From positions 1-61,041 of the forward strand of contig JAATGJ010000066.1 in NCBI GenBank assembly GCA_015654695.1: a DNA stretch of 61,041 bases, read 5' to 3'. This DNA comes from Chitinophagales bacterium (GTDB taxonomy: Bacteria > Bacteroidota > Bacteroidia > Chitinophagales > Chitinophagaceae). A program made the position numbers and the translations under genes. The notes under the pieces were generated by a model. The model did not search any database. It had not been told where the DNA came from and was given only the letters and a program-made list of their open reading frames with translations. How positions within the stretch are numbered: position 1 is the stretch's first letter; each line of letters opens with the position of its first letter. Below, one piece after another: positions 1 through 7,984 of the stretch.

Positions 1-65
1 AAGTACAAGTGTGCGACGCAACGAAGCTGATAGTAGCAATGCAGCCCGGTACAAAATAAGTTTAG

Positions 66-131
66 AATTAAGAGTTATGAGTTTAGAGTTATTGTGGCAA
101 CTCACAATTCTGAACTCTACACTCTGAACTC
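66..131. repeat. Imperfect inverted repeat at the preA 3' end
   Basis: AT-rich stretch in which the left part (AGAGTTATGAGTTTAGAGTT) roughly mirrors the right part (GAACTCTACACTCTGAACTC). It abuts the preA stop codon and could act as a transcript end. It resembles the other intergenic inverted repeats of this window. I see no gene in bases 1-129. Confidence 0.4.
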
Positions 132-1398
132 AGTGATCATTCAACGGCAATCCTCTCCGTTGAAATTCTTTCCAGTTCAGGTATTCATCGCCTTTGCGGT
201 GTACTTCCATGGTAATGCAATCATCAACGGGGCAAACGATCTTACAGAGATTGCAACCGACACATTCCTGTTCTTTTACCGTGTACGTATTGTAAGGTTT
301 ACCGTAAGCCAGGTTGATGGATTGATGCGACCCATCTTCGCAGGCAATATAACAAAGCCCGCAGTGAATACATTTATCCTGGTTGATCTTTGCAATGACA
401 TGAAAATTGATGTCAAGGTCTTCCCAATGCGTGATAGTGGGAACGGATTTGCCAATAAAATCATTGATAGTGGCAAAACCTTTTTCATCCATCCAGTTGC
501 TCATCCCTTCGCACATATCTTCAATAATGCGGAAACCATATTTCATCGCAGCGGTACACACCTGTACGTTGGAGGCGCCCAGCAACATAAACTCCACCGC
601 GTCCTTCCATGTGCTGATACCGCCAATGCCGGAGATCGGGACTTTATTAGTGGTATCATCCTGCGCAATAGTGGTGAGCATTTTTAATGCAATAGGTTTT
701 ACCGCCGGCCCGCAATAACCACCAAAAACAGATTTGCCTCCCACATTCGGATTGGGAACGAGTGTATCAAGGTCAATGCCCGTGACTGATTGAATGGTAT
801 TGATCAGTGACAAGGCATTAGTGCCTGCTTTGACTACTGATTTTCCTGTTGGCACCACAGAATGTACATTGGGCGTAAGCTTCGTGATGACAGGAATGGT
901 AGCCGCTTCCATCACCCATTCCACTACCATACAGGCGATCTCGGGATCTTGCCCGACGGCTGCGCCCATTCCTCTTTCCGTCATTCCATGCGGGCAACCA
1001 AAATTCAATTCGAGTCCATGCGCCCCGGTATCTTCTACTTTTTTTATTAATTCATGCCAGCTTTTTTTATCATTATCGGCCATCAGTGAAACGATCATCG
1101 CACGATCAGGAAATAGGCGAATACATTCAGCGATCTCTTTGAGATTAATATCCAACGGGCGATCAGAGATCAGTTCAATATTATTAAAACCCATCGCTCT
1201 TGTACCATTAAAGTCCACCGCCGAATATCTTGACGATACATTCTTCACCTGCGAACCAAGTGTTTTCCAAACGACACCGCCCCAGCCGGCTTCAAAGGCA
1301 CGCAGCACATTGTATTTTTTATCAGTAGGAGGGGCGCTCGCCAGCCAGAATGGGTTGGGGGATTTGATACCGAGAAAATTTGCACTGATGTCTGCCAT
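130..1398 (-). CDS. preA: NAD-dependent dihydropyrimidine dehydrogenase subunit PreA
   Basis: Catalytic FMN/Fe-S subunit that, with PreT, reduces uracil or thymine to the 5,6-dihydro form in the cytoplasm. Residues 1-320 form a dihydroorotate-dehydrogenase-like TIM barrel; the active-site loop NFGCPHGMTERGMG carries Cys135, which corresponds to the catalytic cysteine loop of mammalian DPD. The C-terminus holds two [4Fe-4S] motifs, Cys343/346/349/353 and Cys379/382/385/389. At 422 aa it has the normal length for PreA with a fused ferredoxin domain. It is the last gene of the minus-strand pyrimidine degradation block, 225 bp downstream of preT. Assignment is firm; whether it works mainly in the degradative or the reverse direction cannot be read from sequence, but the neighbours favour catabolism. 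Confidence 0.95.
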   Translation of the reverse strand: MADISANFLGIKSPNPFWLASAPPTDKKYNVLRAFEAGWGGVVWKTLGSQVKNVSSRYSAVDFNGTRAMGFNNIELISDRPLDINLKEIAECIRLFPDRAMIVSLMADNDKKSWHELIKKVEDTGAHGLELNFGCPHGMTERGMGAAVGQDPEIACMVVEWVMEAATIPVITKLTPNVHSVVPTGKSVVKAGTNALSLINTIQSVTGIDLDTLVPNPNVGGKSVFGGYCGPAVKPIALKMLTTIAQDDTTNKVPISGIGGISTWKDAVEFMLLGASNVQVCTAAMKYGFRIIEDMCEGMSNWMDEKGFATINDFIGKSVPTITHWEDLDINFHVIAKINQDKCIHCGLCYIACEDGSHQSINLAYGKPYNTYTVKEQECVGCNLCKIVCPVDDCITMEVHRKGDEYLNWKEFQRRGLPLNDH

Positions 1399-1439
1399 GA
1401 TTATTTATTTTATGTTACCAGCTTTGGTAATTCTGTTCA

Positions 1440-1548
1440 GCCTCACCTCCCTTCCTCCTCTCCAAAGGAGAGGAGGCGGTGCTGCATTACTAATCCAAAC
1501 TATATAACTACCACATCCACTTCAATTCTTTACTCAGCACTTTCGGGG
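1440..1548. repeat. Dispersed intergenic repeat, copy A (hairpin plus coding-like tail)
   Basis: Contains a perfect 10-bp stem with AAA loop (CCTCCTCTCC-AAA-GGAGAGGAGG, 1454-1476), then GGTGCTGCAT, then a segment that on the minus strand reads VLSKELKWMW-stop. A related copy with the same order of parts lies at 19358-19458. It separates preT from preA and may attenuate or punctuate the transcript. The peptide-like tail is preceded by an in-frame stop, so it is not an intact gene. Confidence 0.6.
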
Positions 1549-1581
1549 CCTCCGATTAAATGCAGTGTTTCCGAAAAGCGA

Positions 1582-1633
1582 GGGCTTGTGTATTGGCAAG
1601 CCCCCTTCAGAGCTTGTCCCGAATTATTTCGGG
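1582..1633. terminator. Two hairpins at the preT 3' end
   Basis: GGGCTTG (1582-1588) pairs with CAAGCCC (1597-1603), and CCCGAA (1618-1623) pairs with TTCGGG (1628-1633). The second overlaps the preT stop region. There is no long T-tract, so function as a terminator is uncertain; it may only be repeat-derived. Confidence 0.35.
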
Positions 1634-3000
1634 AGGGTTTGAGGGTTTAAATATTCCATTATCGCTTTCGCCCCATCTTTCCCTGCCTGCACGGCGTCTA
1701 CTACTTCCTTACCTCCATTCACTGCATCTCCACCGGCAAAAACACCTTTGATATTAGTAGCACAATTATTATCAATTACAATCTTCCCTTTTGAATTTTT
1801 GATTTGACTGCTATTCACTAACTCTTCAAATGGTACTTGCCCTGCTGCTTTGATCACCATGTCCACATCCAATGAAAATGTTTCTCCCGTATCAACAGGG
1901 GAGCGGCGGCCACTGGCATCGGGTTCACCAAGTTTCATGATGCTGCAAATTAATTGAGATACTTTTCCATTGTCGCCTCTTACTTCTTTAGGAGCAGCCA
2001 GCCAGATGATTTCACAGCCATCTAATTTGGCGATATCCAGTTCAACCTGCGTGCAGGGTTTTTCTTTTTCTGTTCTGCGATACACCAATGTTACTTCTTT
2101 AGCCCCAAGACGTTTCGCCTGTGTAGCGGCATCAATGGCCGTCATACCCATTCCGATCACGGCTACTTTATCACCCACCGGAACAACGGGGTAACCTTTC
2201 GCCCGCAGATCATAGATAAAACTGATGGCATCTACGACTCCTTCTAACTCTTCGCCGGGAATATCCAATTGCCGGGCTACTCCCACGCCGATCCCGAGAT
2301 AAACAGCATCATAATTCTTTTGCAGATCAGTCAATGAGATACCTTGCCTGCCGGCAGGCAGGTTCTTACCTAATTCCTGGTTGTACTTTATTTCAATACC
2401 ACCGATAGAAGTGATGTAGTTCACTTCGTCTTCACAAAACTGCGGTGTCACTTTGTATGCAGCAATACCATAGGTCATCAGGCCGCCGCCTTTGCTTTCT
2501 TTTTCATAAATAGTTACATCAATTCCTTCTCTTGATAGCACATGGGCACAACTTAATCCTGCCGGGCCAGCGCCAACGATCGCCACTTTTTTACCTGTTG
2601 ACGGTTTGCGTTGAAATAACTGCCAGTTATTTTGCATCGCTTTTTCGGTAGAATAGCGTTGCAGTTTCGCGATAGGAATCGCTTCTTCTTCCATCAGGTT
2701 ATACACACAGGCGCCTTCGCATAGTTTTTCTACCGGGCAAACTTTAGAACAACCAGCACCCATGATATTCGAAACAAAAATGGTATGTGCTGAACCCTTG
2801 ATATTATCTGTGGTGATCTGTTTGATAAACTTAGGGACATTAATGCCCGTCGGGCAACTTTTAGTACAGGGCGCATCATAACAAAATAAACAGCGGTTGG
2901 CTTCTACCAGCGCCGCATTATGTGTTTCAAACGGCGGGTGGATATCGCTGAAGTTTTGTTCGTATTGGTCTTTGGATAACCTGTTATTGGTAATTGCCAT
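1624..3000 (-). CDS. preT: NAD-dependent dihydropyrimidine dehydrogenase subunit PreT
   Basis: FAD-containing electron-transfer subunit, related to the glutamate synthase small subunit, which passes electrons from NAD(P)H to PreA. Eight N-terminal cysteines (37, 40, 45, 49 and 84, 88, 94, 98) can bind two [4Fe-4S] clusters. A GxGxxG FAD motif lies at 143-148 (GAGPAG), a second nucleotide-binding motif (VIGMGM) near 280, and a GGDAVNGG FAD motif near the C-terminus. Odd: an LPAGRQG heptapeptide near residue 220 is encoded over a 16-bp perfect palindrome (2345-2360) and looks like an in-frame mini-insertion. The gene lies 225 bp upstream of preA in the same direction. Identity is clear from motifs and partner. 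Confidence 0.93.
   Translation of the reverse strand: MAITNNRLSKDQYEQNFSDIHPPFETHNAALVEANRCLFCYDAPCTKSCPTGINVPKFIKQITTDNIKGSAHTIFVSNIMGAGCSKVCPVEKLCEGACVYNLMEEEAIPIAKLQRYSTEKAMQNNWQLFQRKPSTGKKVAIVGAGPAGLSCAHVLSREGIDVTIYEKESKGGGLMTYGIAAYKVTPQFCEDEVNYITSIGGIEIKYNQELGKNLPAGRQGISLTDLQKNYDAVYLGIGVGVARQLDIPGEELEGVVDAISFIYDLRAKGYPVVPVGDKVAVIGMGMTAIDAATQAKRLGAKEVTLVYRRTEKEKPCTQVELDIAKLDGCEIIWLAAPKEVRGDNGKVSQLICSIMKLGEPDASGRRSPVDTGETFSLDVDMVIKAAGQVPFEELVNSSQIKNSKGKIVIDNNCATNIKGVFAGGDAVNGGKEVVDAVQAGKDGAKAIMEYLNPQTLPK
2345..2360. repeat. TGCCTGCC/GGCAGGCA palindrome inside preT
   Basis: Perfect 16-bp palindrome inside the preT reading frame, encoding part of the LPAGRQG stretch. It keeps the frame open and lies in a surface-type linker (ELGKN...ISLTD), consistent with a tolerated short repeat insertion. 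Confidence 0.7.
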
Positions 3001-3011
3001 ATTATTTTTTT

Positions 3012-3035
3012 GAACACGGATGACACGGATTGGAT
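3012..3035 (+). repeat. Left inverted repeat of GxxExxY cassette 1
   Basis: 24 bp beginning GAACACGGATGACACGG; its exact reverse complement is at 3544-3567. The pair encloses the broken GxxExxY gene, giving a 556-bp unit. Confidence 0.85.
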
Positions 3036-3060
3036 AGATAAAAACGGATTTTATCTCAGG

Positions 3061-3468
3061 CTATCCAACCGATCTCATCCTTGTTGTGTGCCAAACTTTT
3101 TTATCATTATCATATATCTTTCTTCTTATTTCCGGTCGTTTGCCGAAATTCAATAATAAACCTACTTCCATTTCAGTTGCTTTTAAATAATTGACAAGTT
3201 GATGTTCATTTTCTTCTGATAAACTCTCATTGGTTTTTAATTCACAAATGATAATATTTTCTACAATCATATCAGCAACATACTCGCCAACTACATTGCC
3301 TTTATAATGTACGTATATCCTTTTGTTTATTTCTGCCTTAAGACCCATTTCCGTTAACTCAATAAGTAAAGCATTCAGATACACCTTTTCAAGAAATCCA
3401 TACCCCAGTGTATTGTAAACCTTGTAAAATGCTTTTATTATTTATTCTGTTATTTCTTCCTGTTTCAT
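3061..3468 (-). pseudogene. GxxExxY protein, copy 1 (nonsense mutation)
   Basis: Reading from ATG at 3468 the protein starts MKQEEITE, then meets TAA at 3444-3442, then continues in the same frame as IIKAFYKVYNTLGYGFLEKVY and on to residue 135. The paralogue at 7900 has CAA (Gln) at this codon, so a single C-to-T change made the stop. The family (GxxExxY, PDDEXK_3-like) is named for G-x-x-E-x-x-Y, seen here as GYGFLEKVY; a PD-(D/E)xK-like signature follows (VADMIV, then CELKT). The remaining 107-codon open part would have to start at a GTG inside the motif, so it is probably dead. Family function is unproven; nuclease activity is inferred from the fold. Confidence 0.85.
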
Positions 3469-3543
3469 TATAGAATATTAAAGGCACAGCAAAGGGGTTT
3501 CTTTTTAGCGCTAAAACTGTTTAAATAATATCAGTGCAAATCC

Positions 3544-3567
3544 ATCCAATCCGTGTCATCCGTGTTC
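3544..3567 (-). repeat. Right inverted repeat of GxxExxY cassette 1
   Basis: Exact 24-bp reverse complement of 3012-3035 (ends CCGTGTCATCCGTGTTC). It lies just past the stop codon of the downstream-reading amidohydrolase gene. Confidence 0.85.
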
Positions 3568-3572
3568 CATTT

Positions 3573-4439
3573 CTACAGTTCAACTAGCTTTCCATACGTC
3601 TCAGGTCTTCTGTCCCTGAAAAATTGCCAAACATTTCTTACTTCTTCAATCATATCCAGGTTAAATTCTGAAATCAACAGTTCATCATTGTCTTCACTGG
3701 CTTGTGCGAATATTTGCCCCCTGGGATCAACGAAATAGGAAGAGCCATAGAACTTACCGAGGTTCCAGGGTTTTTCTGTCCCTACACGATTGATACAACC
3801 CATAAAGTATCCATTGGCTGCTGCATGGGCAGGTTGCTCCAGTTTCCATAAGTATTGGGAAAGGCCGGCTACAGTAGCCGAAGGATTATAAACGATCTCC
3901 GCTCCGTTCAATCCTAGTATCCTTGCTCCATCAGGGAAGTGACGGTCATAACAAATATAAACTCCAACTTTTGCATACTTGGTTTGGAAAACAGGATAGC
4001 CAAGATTGCCGGGCTTGAAGAAAAACTTTTCCCAGAAACCTGACGTATGCGGGATATGATTCTTACGATACTTTCCTAAGTAAGTTCCGTCAGCATCAAT
4101 TACTGCTGCCGTGTTATATAAAACTCCTGCCTGTTCTTTTTCATACACGGGCACGATCATCACCATATTATATTTCTTAGCATATACCTGCATTCTTTCT
4201 ATTGTCGGGCCGGGTACTGTTTCGGCCGATTCATACCATGCTTTATCCTGGCCGGGACAGAAGTAGGGGGTGTTGAAAATTTCCTGGAAGCAAAGTATCT
4301 GCACGCCTTTCTTGCCTGCTTCCTCTATCAGCGGGAGATGTTTCTGCACCATCGCTTCTTTAATTTCTGCAATAGTTCCTTCGCCTTCTGTTTTTGGAAG
4401 GCTCATTTGAATGAGTCCTGATTTAATAATTCTTGGCAT
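3573..4439 (-). CDS. Beta-ureidopropionase-type carbon-nitrogen hydrolase
   Basis: Nitrilase-superfamily amidohydrolase of 288 aa, expected to convert N-carbamoyl-beta-alanine to beta-alanine, CO2 and ammonia. The catalytic triad is visible: Glu53 (CFQEIF), Lys126 (YRKNHIP) and Cys163 (VYICYDRHFPD). The phrases NPSATVAGLSQ and INRVGTE match the eukaryotic-type beta-alanine synthase group. It lies next to dihydropyrimidinase, PreTA and an NCS1 permease, so it fills the third step of reductive pyrimidine degradation. N-carbamoylputrescine amidase is the main alternative; context makes it less likely. Confidence 0.88.
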   Translation of the reverse strand: MPRIIKSGLIQMSLPKTEGEGTIAEIKEAMVQKHLPLIEEAGKKGVQILCFQEIFNTPYFCPGQDKAWYESAETVPGPTIERMQVYAKKYNMVMIVPVYEKEQAGVLYNTAAVIDADGTYLGKYRKNHIPHTSGFWEKFFFKPGNLGYPVFQTKYAKVGVYICYDRHFPDGARILGLNGAEIVYNPSATVAGLSQYLWKLEQPAHAAANGYFMGCINRVGTEKPWNLGKFYGSSYFVDPRGQIFAQASEDNDELLISEFNLDMIEEVRNVWQFFRDRRPETYGKLVEL

Positions 4440-4455
4440 AGTTTTCTTTTTATTT

Positions 4456-4529
4456 CACGCAAAGAAGCAAAGTTAGCAAAGCCGCTAAGCCTTATTGTAT
4501 TCTTAGCGTTTTCTTTGCGCCTTTGCGTG
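4456..4529. repeat. CACGCAAAG intergenic inverted repeat
   Basis: CACGCAAAG (4456-4464) pairs with CTTTGCGTG (4521-4529), and GCTAAG (4484-4489) with CTTAGC (4502-4507), giving a long imperfect hairpin between the dihydropyrimidinase and ureidopropionase genes. It carries no gene. Confidence 0.7.
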
Positions 4530-4533
4530 GAAA

Positions 4534-5916
4534 TTATATTTTATTATCAACTTTATTTCGTTTTATAAATTGCCCATACCCTTTTTTCAACAGGCATTTA
4601 TTATCATCAATCGCTACCTGTCCTCTTAATAAAACTGTTTTCACTTTTCCCGTTACTTCCCATCCTTCATAGCCGGAGTAGTCAACATTCATGTGATGGG
4701 TTTTAGCGGAAAGAGTATGCTGCTCATCCGGGTCAAAAATTACAATATCGGCGTCACTTCCCACAGCGATGGTGCCTTTTCTTGGAAACATGCCGAATAT
4801 CTTCGCCGGGTTAGTGCAAGCTACTTCTACATATTTATTCAAAGTAATTCTTCCTTTACTTACTCCTTCGCTATATAATAATTCCATCCTGTTCTCAATA
4901 GCCGGATGCCCGTTGGGTATTTTCGCGAAATCATTTTTACCCAATAATTTTTGTTCCCATTTAAAAGGACAATGATCGGTAGCTACGACCTGTACTAATC
5001 CCTGGTTAATTCCCGCCCACAAAGTCGCCTGGTCTTTTTTTTCTCTTAGCGGCGGGCTCATGACCCATTTGGCGCCTTCAAAATCTTTTTCATATAAAGA
5101 TGCATCAAGGATAAGATATTGAATACAGGTTTCGACAAATACCTTTTGGTTTCTTCTGGTTGCATTACGAACCGCATTTAAAGCTCCTTCACAAGTGAGA
5201 TGAACAATATAACCGGGGCAACCCGTATAAAAAGTCATATCAGTAAATCTTTCCGAGGCTTCCGCTTCGGTTATCTCAGGTTGTGATAAATAATGATAAA
5301 GAGGGGAGAGTTTGCCTTCGCCCCTGTGTTTGGCAATTAAGTAATCAATCATATCGCCATTGGTAGCATGAACATTGATCAGGCCGCCACATTTTTTTAC
5401 TTCTTCCATGAGGCCGATCATCTGCCGGTCATCAATCATCAGTGCACCTTTATACGCCATGAAAGTTTTGAAAGAAGTGATCCCTTCATTTTCTACCAGG
5501 TCTCTTATTTCTTTTTTTGTAATGTCATTAAAATCGGTAACCGCCATGTGGAAACTATAATCACCCACGCAATTATTATTGCTTCTTTTTTTCCATTCTT
5601 CCAGTGCTGACCGCAATGGGCTGCCTTGTTTTTGCAAAATGAAATCAATCACCATGGTGGTACCGCCAAATAAAGCGGCCCTGGTGCCTGTTTCGTAACT
5701 ATCGCTGGAATAAGTTCCCATGAACGGCATTTCCAAATGCACATGCGGGTCAATACCACCGGGGAAGACCAGTTTGCCTGCTGCGTCAATTACCCTGCCG
5801 GCCTCTAGCTTAAGATTTTTGCCGATTGCTCTTACTGTTTCACCTTCCGTGAATATATCGGCGACATAATCGTCAGTGGCTGTTATGATCCTTCCATTTT
5901 TAATTAAAATACTCAT
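4534..5916 (-). CDS. hydA: Dihydropyrimidinase
   Basis: Cyclic amidohydrolase that opens dihydrouracil or dihydrothymine to the N-carbamoyl beta-amino acid. All metal ligands of the binuclear centre are present: His58 and His60 (DPHVHLEM), Lys150 as the likely carboxylated bridging lysine (TSFKTFMAYKG), His183 (NVHATNG), His239 (YIVHLTCEGA) and Asp314 (ATDHCPF). The 460-aa length is typical. It lies between the NCS1 permease and the ureidopropionase gene in the same direction. Hydantoinase activity on other rings is possible within this family, but the neighbours point to pyrimidines. Confidence 0.94.
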   Translation of the reverse strand: MSILIKNGRIITATDDYVADIFTEGETVRAIGKNLKLEAGRVIDAAGKLVFPGGIDPHVHLEMPFMGTYSSDSYETGTRAALFGGTTMVIDFILQKQGSPLRSALEEWKKRSNNNCVGDYSFHMAVTDFNDITKKEIRDLVENEGITSFKTFMAYKGALMIDDRQMIGLMEEVKKCGGLINVHATNGDMIDYLIAKHRGEGKLSPLYHYLSQPEITEAEASERFTDMTFYTGCPGYIVHLTCEGALNAVRNATRRNQKVFVETCIQYLILDASLYEKDFEGAKWVMSPPLREKKDQATLWAGINQGLVQVVATDHCPFKWEQKLLGKNDFAKIPNGHPAIENRMELLYSEGVSKGRITLNKYVEVACTNPAKIFGMFPRKGTIAVGSDADIVIFDPDEQHTLSAKTHHMNVDYSGYEGWEVTGKVKTVLLRGQVAIDDNKCLLKKGYGQFIKRNKVDNKI

Positions 5917-5963
5917 ATTTTATTGTTTAGAACAGGGATATGACGGATCAGTTGGATTTACAC

Positions 5964-7448
5964 TCATAAATCCGCAGGCACCCGTTTTACCTGTGTAATC
6001 CGAGTTCTGTATTTGTTCATTAATAAATAATAAATTACTCCGCTTATAAAAAAGCCGACGAACCAGGCATAGTTATATAAATTCGATATCCAGGCAGGGA
6101 ATGTATTTCCTGAAATTAACTTTACCTGTAATAAAAACCCGGGTACATTGGGAAGTATGCCCACTACTAAAGCGATAATTGCTTTTGAATTGAAACCATT
6201 TGCAAAATAGTATTGTCCTGTATGCCGGTATAATTCTTCCACCGCCAATTCTTTTTTGCGGATGAAATAATAATCAGCGATCATAATGCCCCCGATCGGC
6301 CCCAGCAAACTGGAATAAGCAATCAGCCAGGTAAAAATATAACCGTTCGGATCGGCCATCAGTTTCCAGGGGAAGATCAGCACGCCAATGATTCCCGTAA
6401 TATAACCACCCAATTTAAAATTTATTTTTTGTGGTGCAAGGTTGGAGAAATCATTGGCGGGGCTTACAATGTTTGCAGCAATATTCGTCGCCAGGGTGGA
6501 GATGATGATGCCGATCATGGCAAAAGTTACCATTAATTTACTATCAAAGTTGCCGGCCAGTTTTACAGGGTCCCATTGCGGACTGCCATAAATAATAGCG
6601 GACGCTGAAGTGACAACTACTCCAACAAATGCAAACAATGTCATGGAAGGCGGTAATCCAATCGCCTGCCCTTTGATATGTGCTTCCTGGCTTTTTGAAT
6701 ACCGTGTGAAATCAGGGATATTTAATGAAAGGGTTGCCCAGAAACCAACAACAGCCGTTAATGCAGGGAAGAAGAATTTGAAGAAGGATGATGAATCGGT
6801 AAATTTTGAAGGTTCACTCAATATCGGTCCTAAACCCTTTGCGGCCATCACAGCCCAGCAGAACAATGCAATAGCGGCGATGGGCAAAAAAATCGCTTTA
6901 AATACCAGGAGCTTCCGGATACTTTCCACTCCTTTATAAATGATGAACATGTTCAGCAGCCAGAAAAGGGCAAAGCATACCAATGGTAAGGCTTGTGGAA
7001 AAAGTGTTGTGGTATTGATCTCTTCCAGCGATGGATTCCATGCACGTATGAGGTGATACAATGATTCCCCGCCGATCCATGTTTGAATGCCAAACCATCC
7101 GCAGGCGACAATGGCACGTAGCATGGCAGGGATATTTGCTCCTTTTGTTCCAAAGCTTGCTCTTGCAAATACCGGGAAGGGAATTCCATATTTTGCGCCG
7201 GCATGTCCATTTAATAACATAGGAACTAAAACAATGGCATTGCCCAGGAATATCGTGAGTACAGCCTGCCACCAACTCATGCCATTATTGATCATAGAGC
7301 TGGCCATAGTATAGGTAGGAATACAGAGGCTCATGCTGATCCATAAGGCAGCATAATTCCATGTGCCCCATGTTCGTTTGGATAAGGGAACAGGAGCGAG
7401 GTCTTCGTTGATGAGGGAGGAGGCAGGTATAGTTTGGTTTTCGATCAT
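5964..7448 (-). CDS. NCS1 family nucleobase:cation symporter (uracil/hydantoin/allantoin type)
   Basis: Inner-membrane permease of 494 aa with about 12 hydrophobic segments. The stretch CGWFGIQTWIGG places Trp118 and Gln122 where the hydantoin transporter Mhp1 has its substrate-stacking Trp117 and Gln121. An N-terminal TWGTWNYAALW segment is also characteristic of the family. Directly upstream of hydA, it probably imports the pyrimidine degraded by the block. Substrate (uracil, thymine, hydantoin or allantoin) is inference from context. Confidence 0.9.
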   Translation of the reverse strand: MIENQTIPASSLINEDLAPVPLSKRTWGTWNYAALWISMSLCIPTYTMASSMINNGMSWWQAVLTIFLGNAIVLVPMLLNGHAGAKYGIPFPVFARASFGTKGANIPAMLRAIVACGWFGIQTWIGGESLYHLIRAWNPSLEEINTTTLFPQALPLVCFALFWLLNMFIIYKGVESIRKLLVFKAIFLPIAAIALFCWAVMAAKGLGPILSEPSKFTDSSSFFKFFFPALTAVVGFWATLSLNIPDFTRYSKSQEAHIKGQAIGLPPSMTLFAFVGVVVTSASAIIYGSPQWDPVKLAGNFDSKLMVTFAMIGIIISTLATNIAANIVSPANDFSNLAPQKINFKLGGYITGIIGVLIFPWKLMADPNGYIFTWLIAYSSLLGPIGGIMIADYYFIRKKELAVEELYRHTGQYYFANGFNSKAIIALVVGILPNVPGFLLQVKLISGNTFPAWISNLYNYAWFVGFFISGVIYYLLMNKYRTRITQVKRVPADL

Positions 7449-7456
7449 ATTTTTTG

Positions 7457-7480
7457 GAACAGGGATGACACGGATTGGAT
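7457..7480 (+). repeat. Left inverted repeat of GxxExxY cassette 2
   Basis: Same family as 3012-3035 with one change (GAACAGGGATGACACGG). It matches the reverse complement of 7963-7984 at 21 of 22 positions. Confidence 0.8.
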
Positions 7481-7526
7481 GGATTTACACAGATTTAATT
7501 AATAATTGAAAAAATCTGTTCATACA

Positions 7527-7900
7527 TTATACCTGTGTAGTCCGGATAGTGTGCCATGTGTTTTTATCGTTGTCAAATATTTTTCTTCTTAGTTCTGGCT
7601 TTTTACCGAAATTCAAAAGCAGACCAACTTCTATAGCTGTCGCCTTTAAATAATTGACTAATTGATTTTCATTATCCTCCCCTAAACTTTCGCTACCGCC
7701 AGGTCTGCTGAATAATCTCCAACTACATGTTCCTCGTAATATACAAATACTTTCTTTTGCCTGTCAACTCTGAATCCCATTTTAGCCAGCTCAATATACA
7801 TTGCATTCTCATACACTTTTTCCAGGAAGCCATACCCAGGTGTATTATACACTTTATAAAAAGCTTTTATAATTTGTTCAGTTATTTCCTGGTGTTTCAT
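7527..7900 (-). pseudogene. GxxExxY protein, copy 2 (31-nt deletion with frameshift)
   Basis: From ATG at 7900 the frame reads MKHQEITEQIIKAF through the family motif GYGFLEKVY to SADLAVAKV-stop. Just before that stop a second frame picks up the rest of the protein (ESLGEDNENQ to TWHTIRTTQV-stop at 7527). Comparison with copy 1 shows that about 31 nt are missing; they would encode the stretch containing the CELK element, i.e. the E-x-K of the PD-(D/E)xK-like centre. This copy is therefore broken at the presumed active site, while copy 1 is broken by a stop near the N-terminus. It lies between the permease and aminotransferase genes inside its own inverted repeats. Confidence 0.85.
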
Positions 7901-7962
7901 GTGTTATTTTTTGAACAAGAATTTAAGGGATAAAACCGGGAAGCAAAAATCCGTGAAAATCC

Positions 7963-7984
7963 CCAATCCGTGTCATCCGTGTTC
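7963..7984 (-). repeat. Right inverted repeat of GxxExxY cassette 2
   Basis: 22 bp ending CGTGTCATCCGTGTTC, pairing with 7457-7478. A second related half-unit (AAAAATCCGTGAAAATCC) lies just inside it. Confidence 0.8.

Noticed and set aside
94-687. Open frame antisense to preA
   Set aside because: Shadow of the preA codon pattern; preA has all Fe-S and active-site motifs in the other strand.
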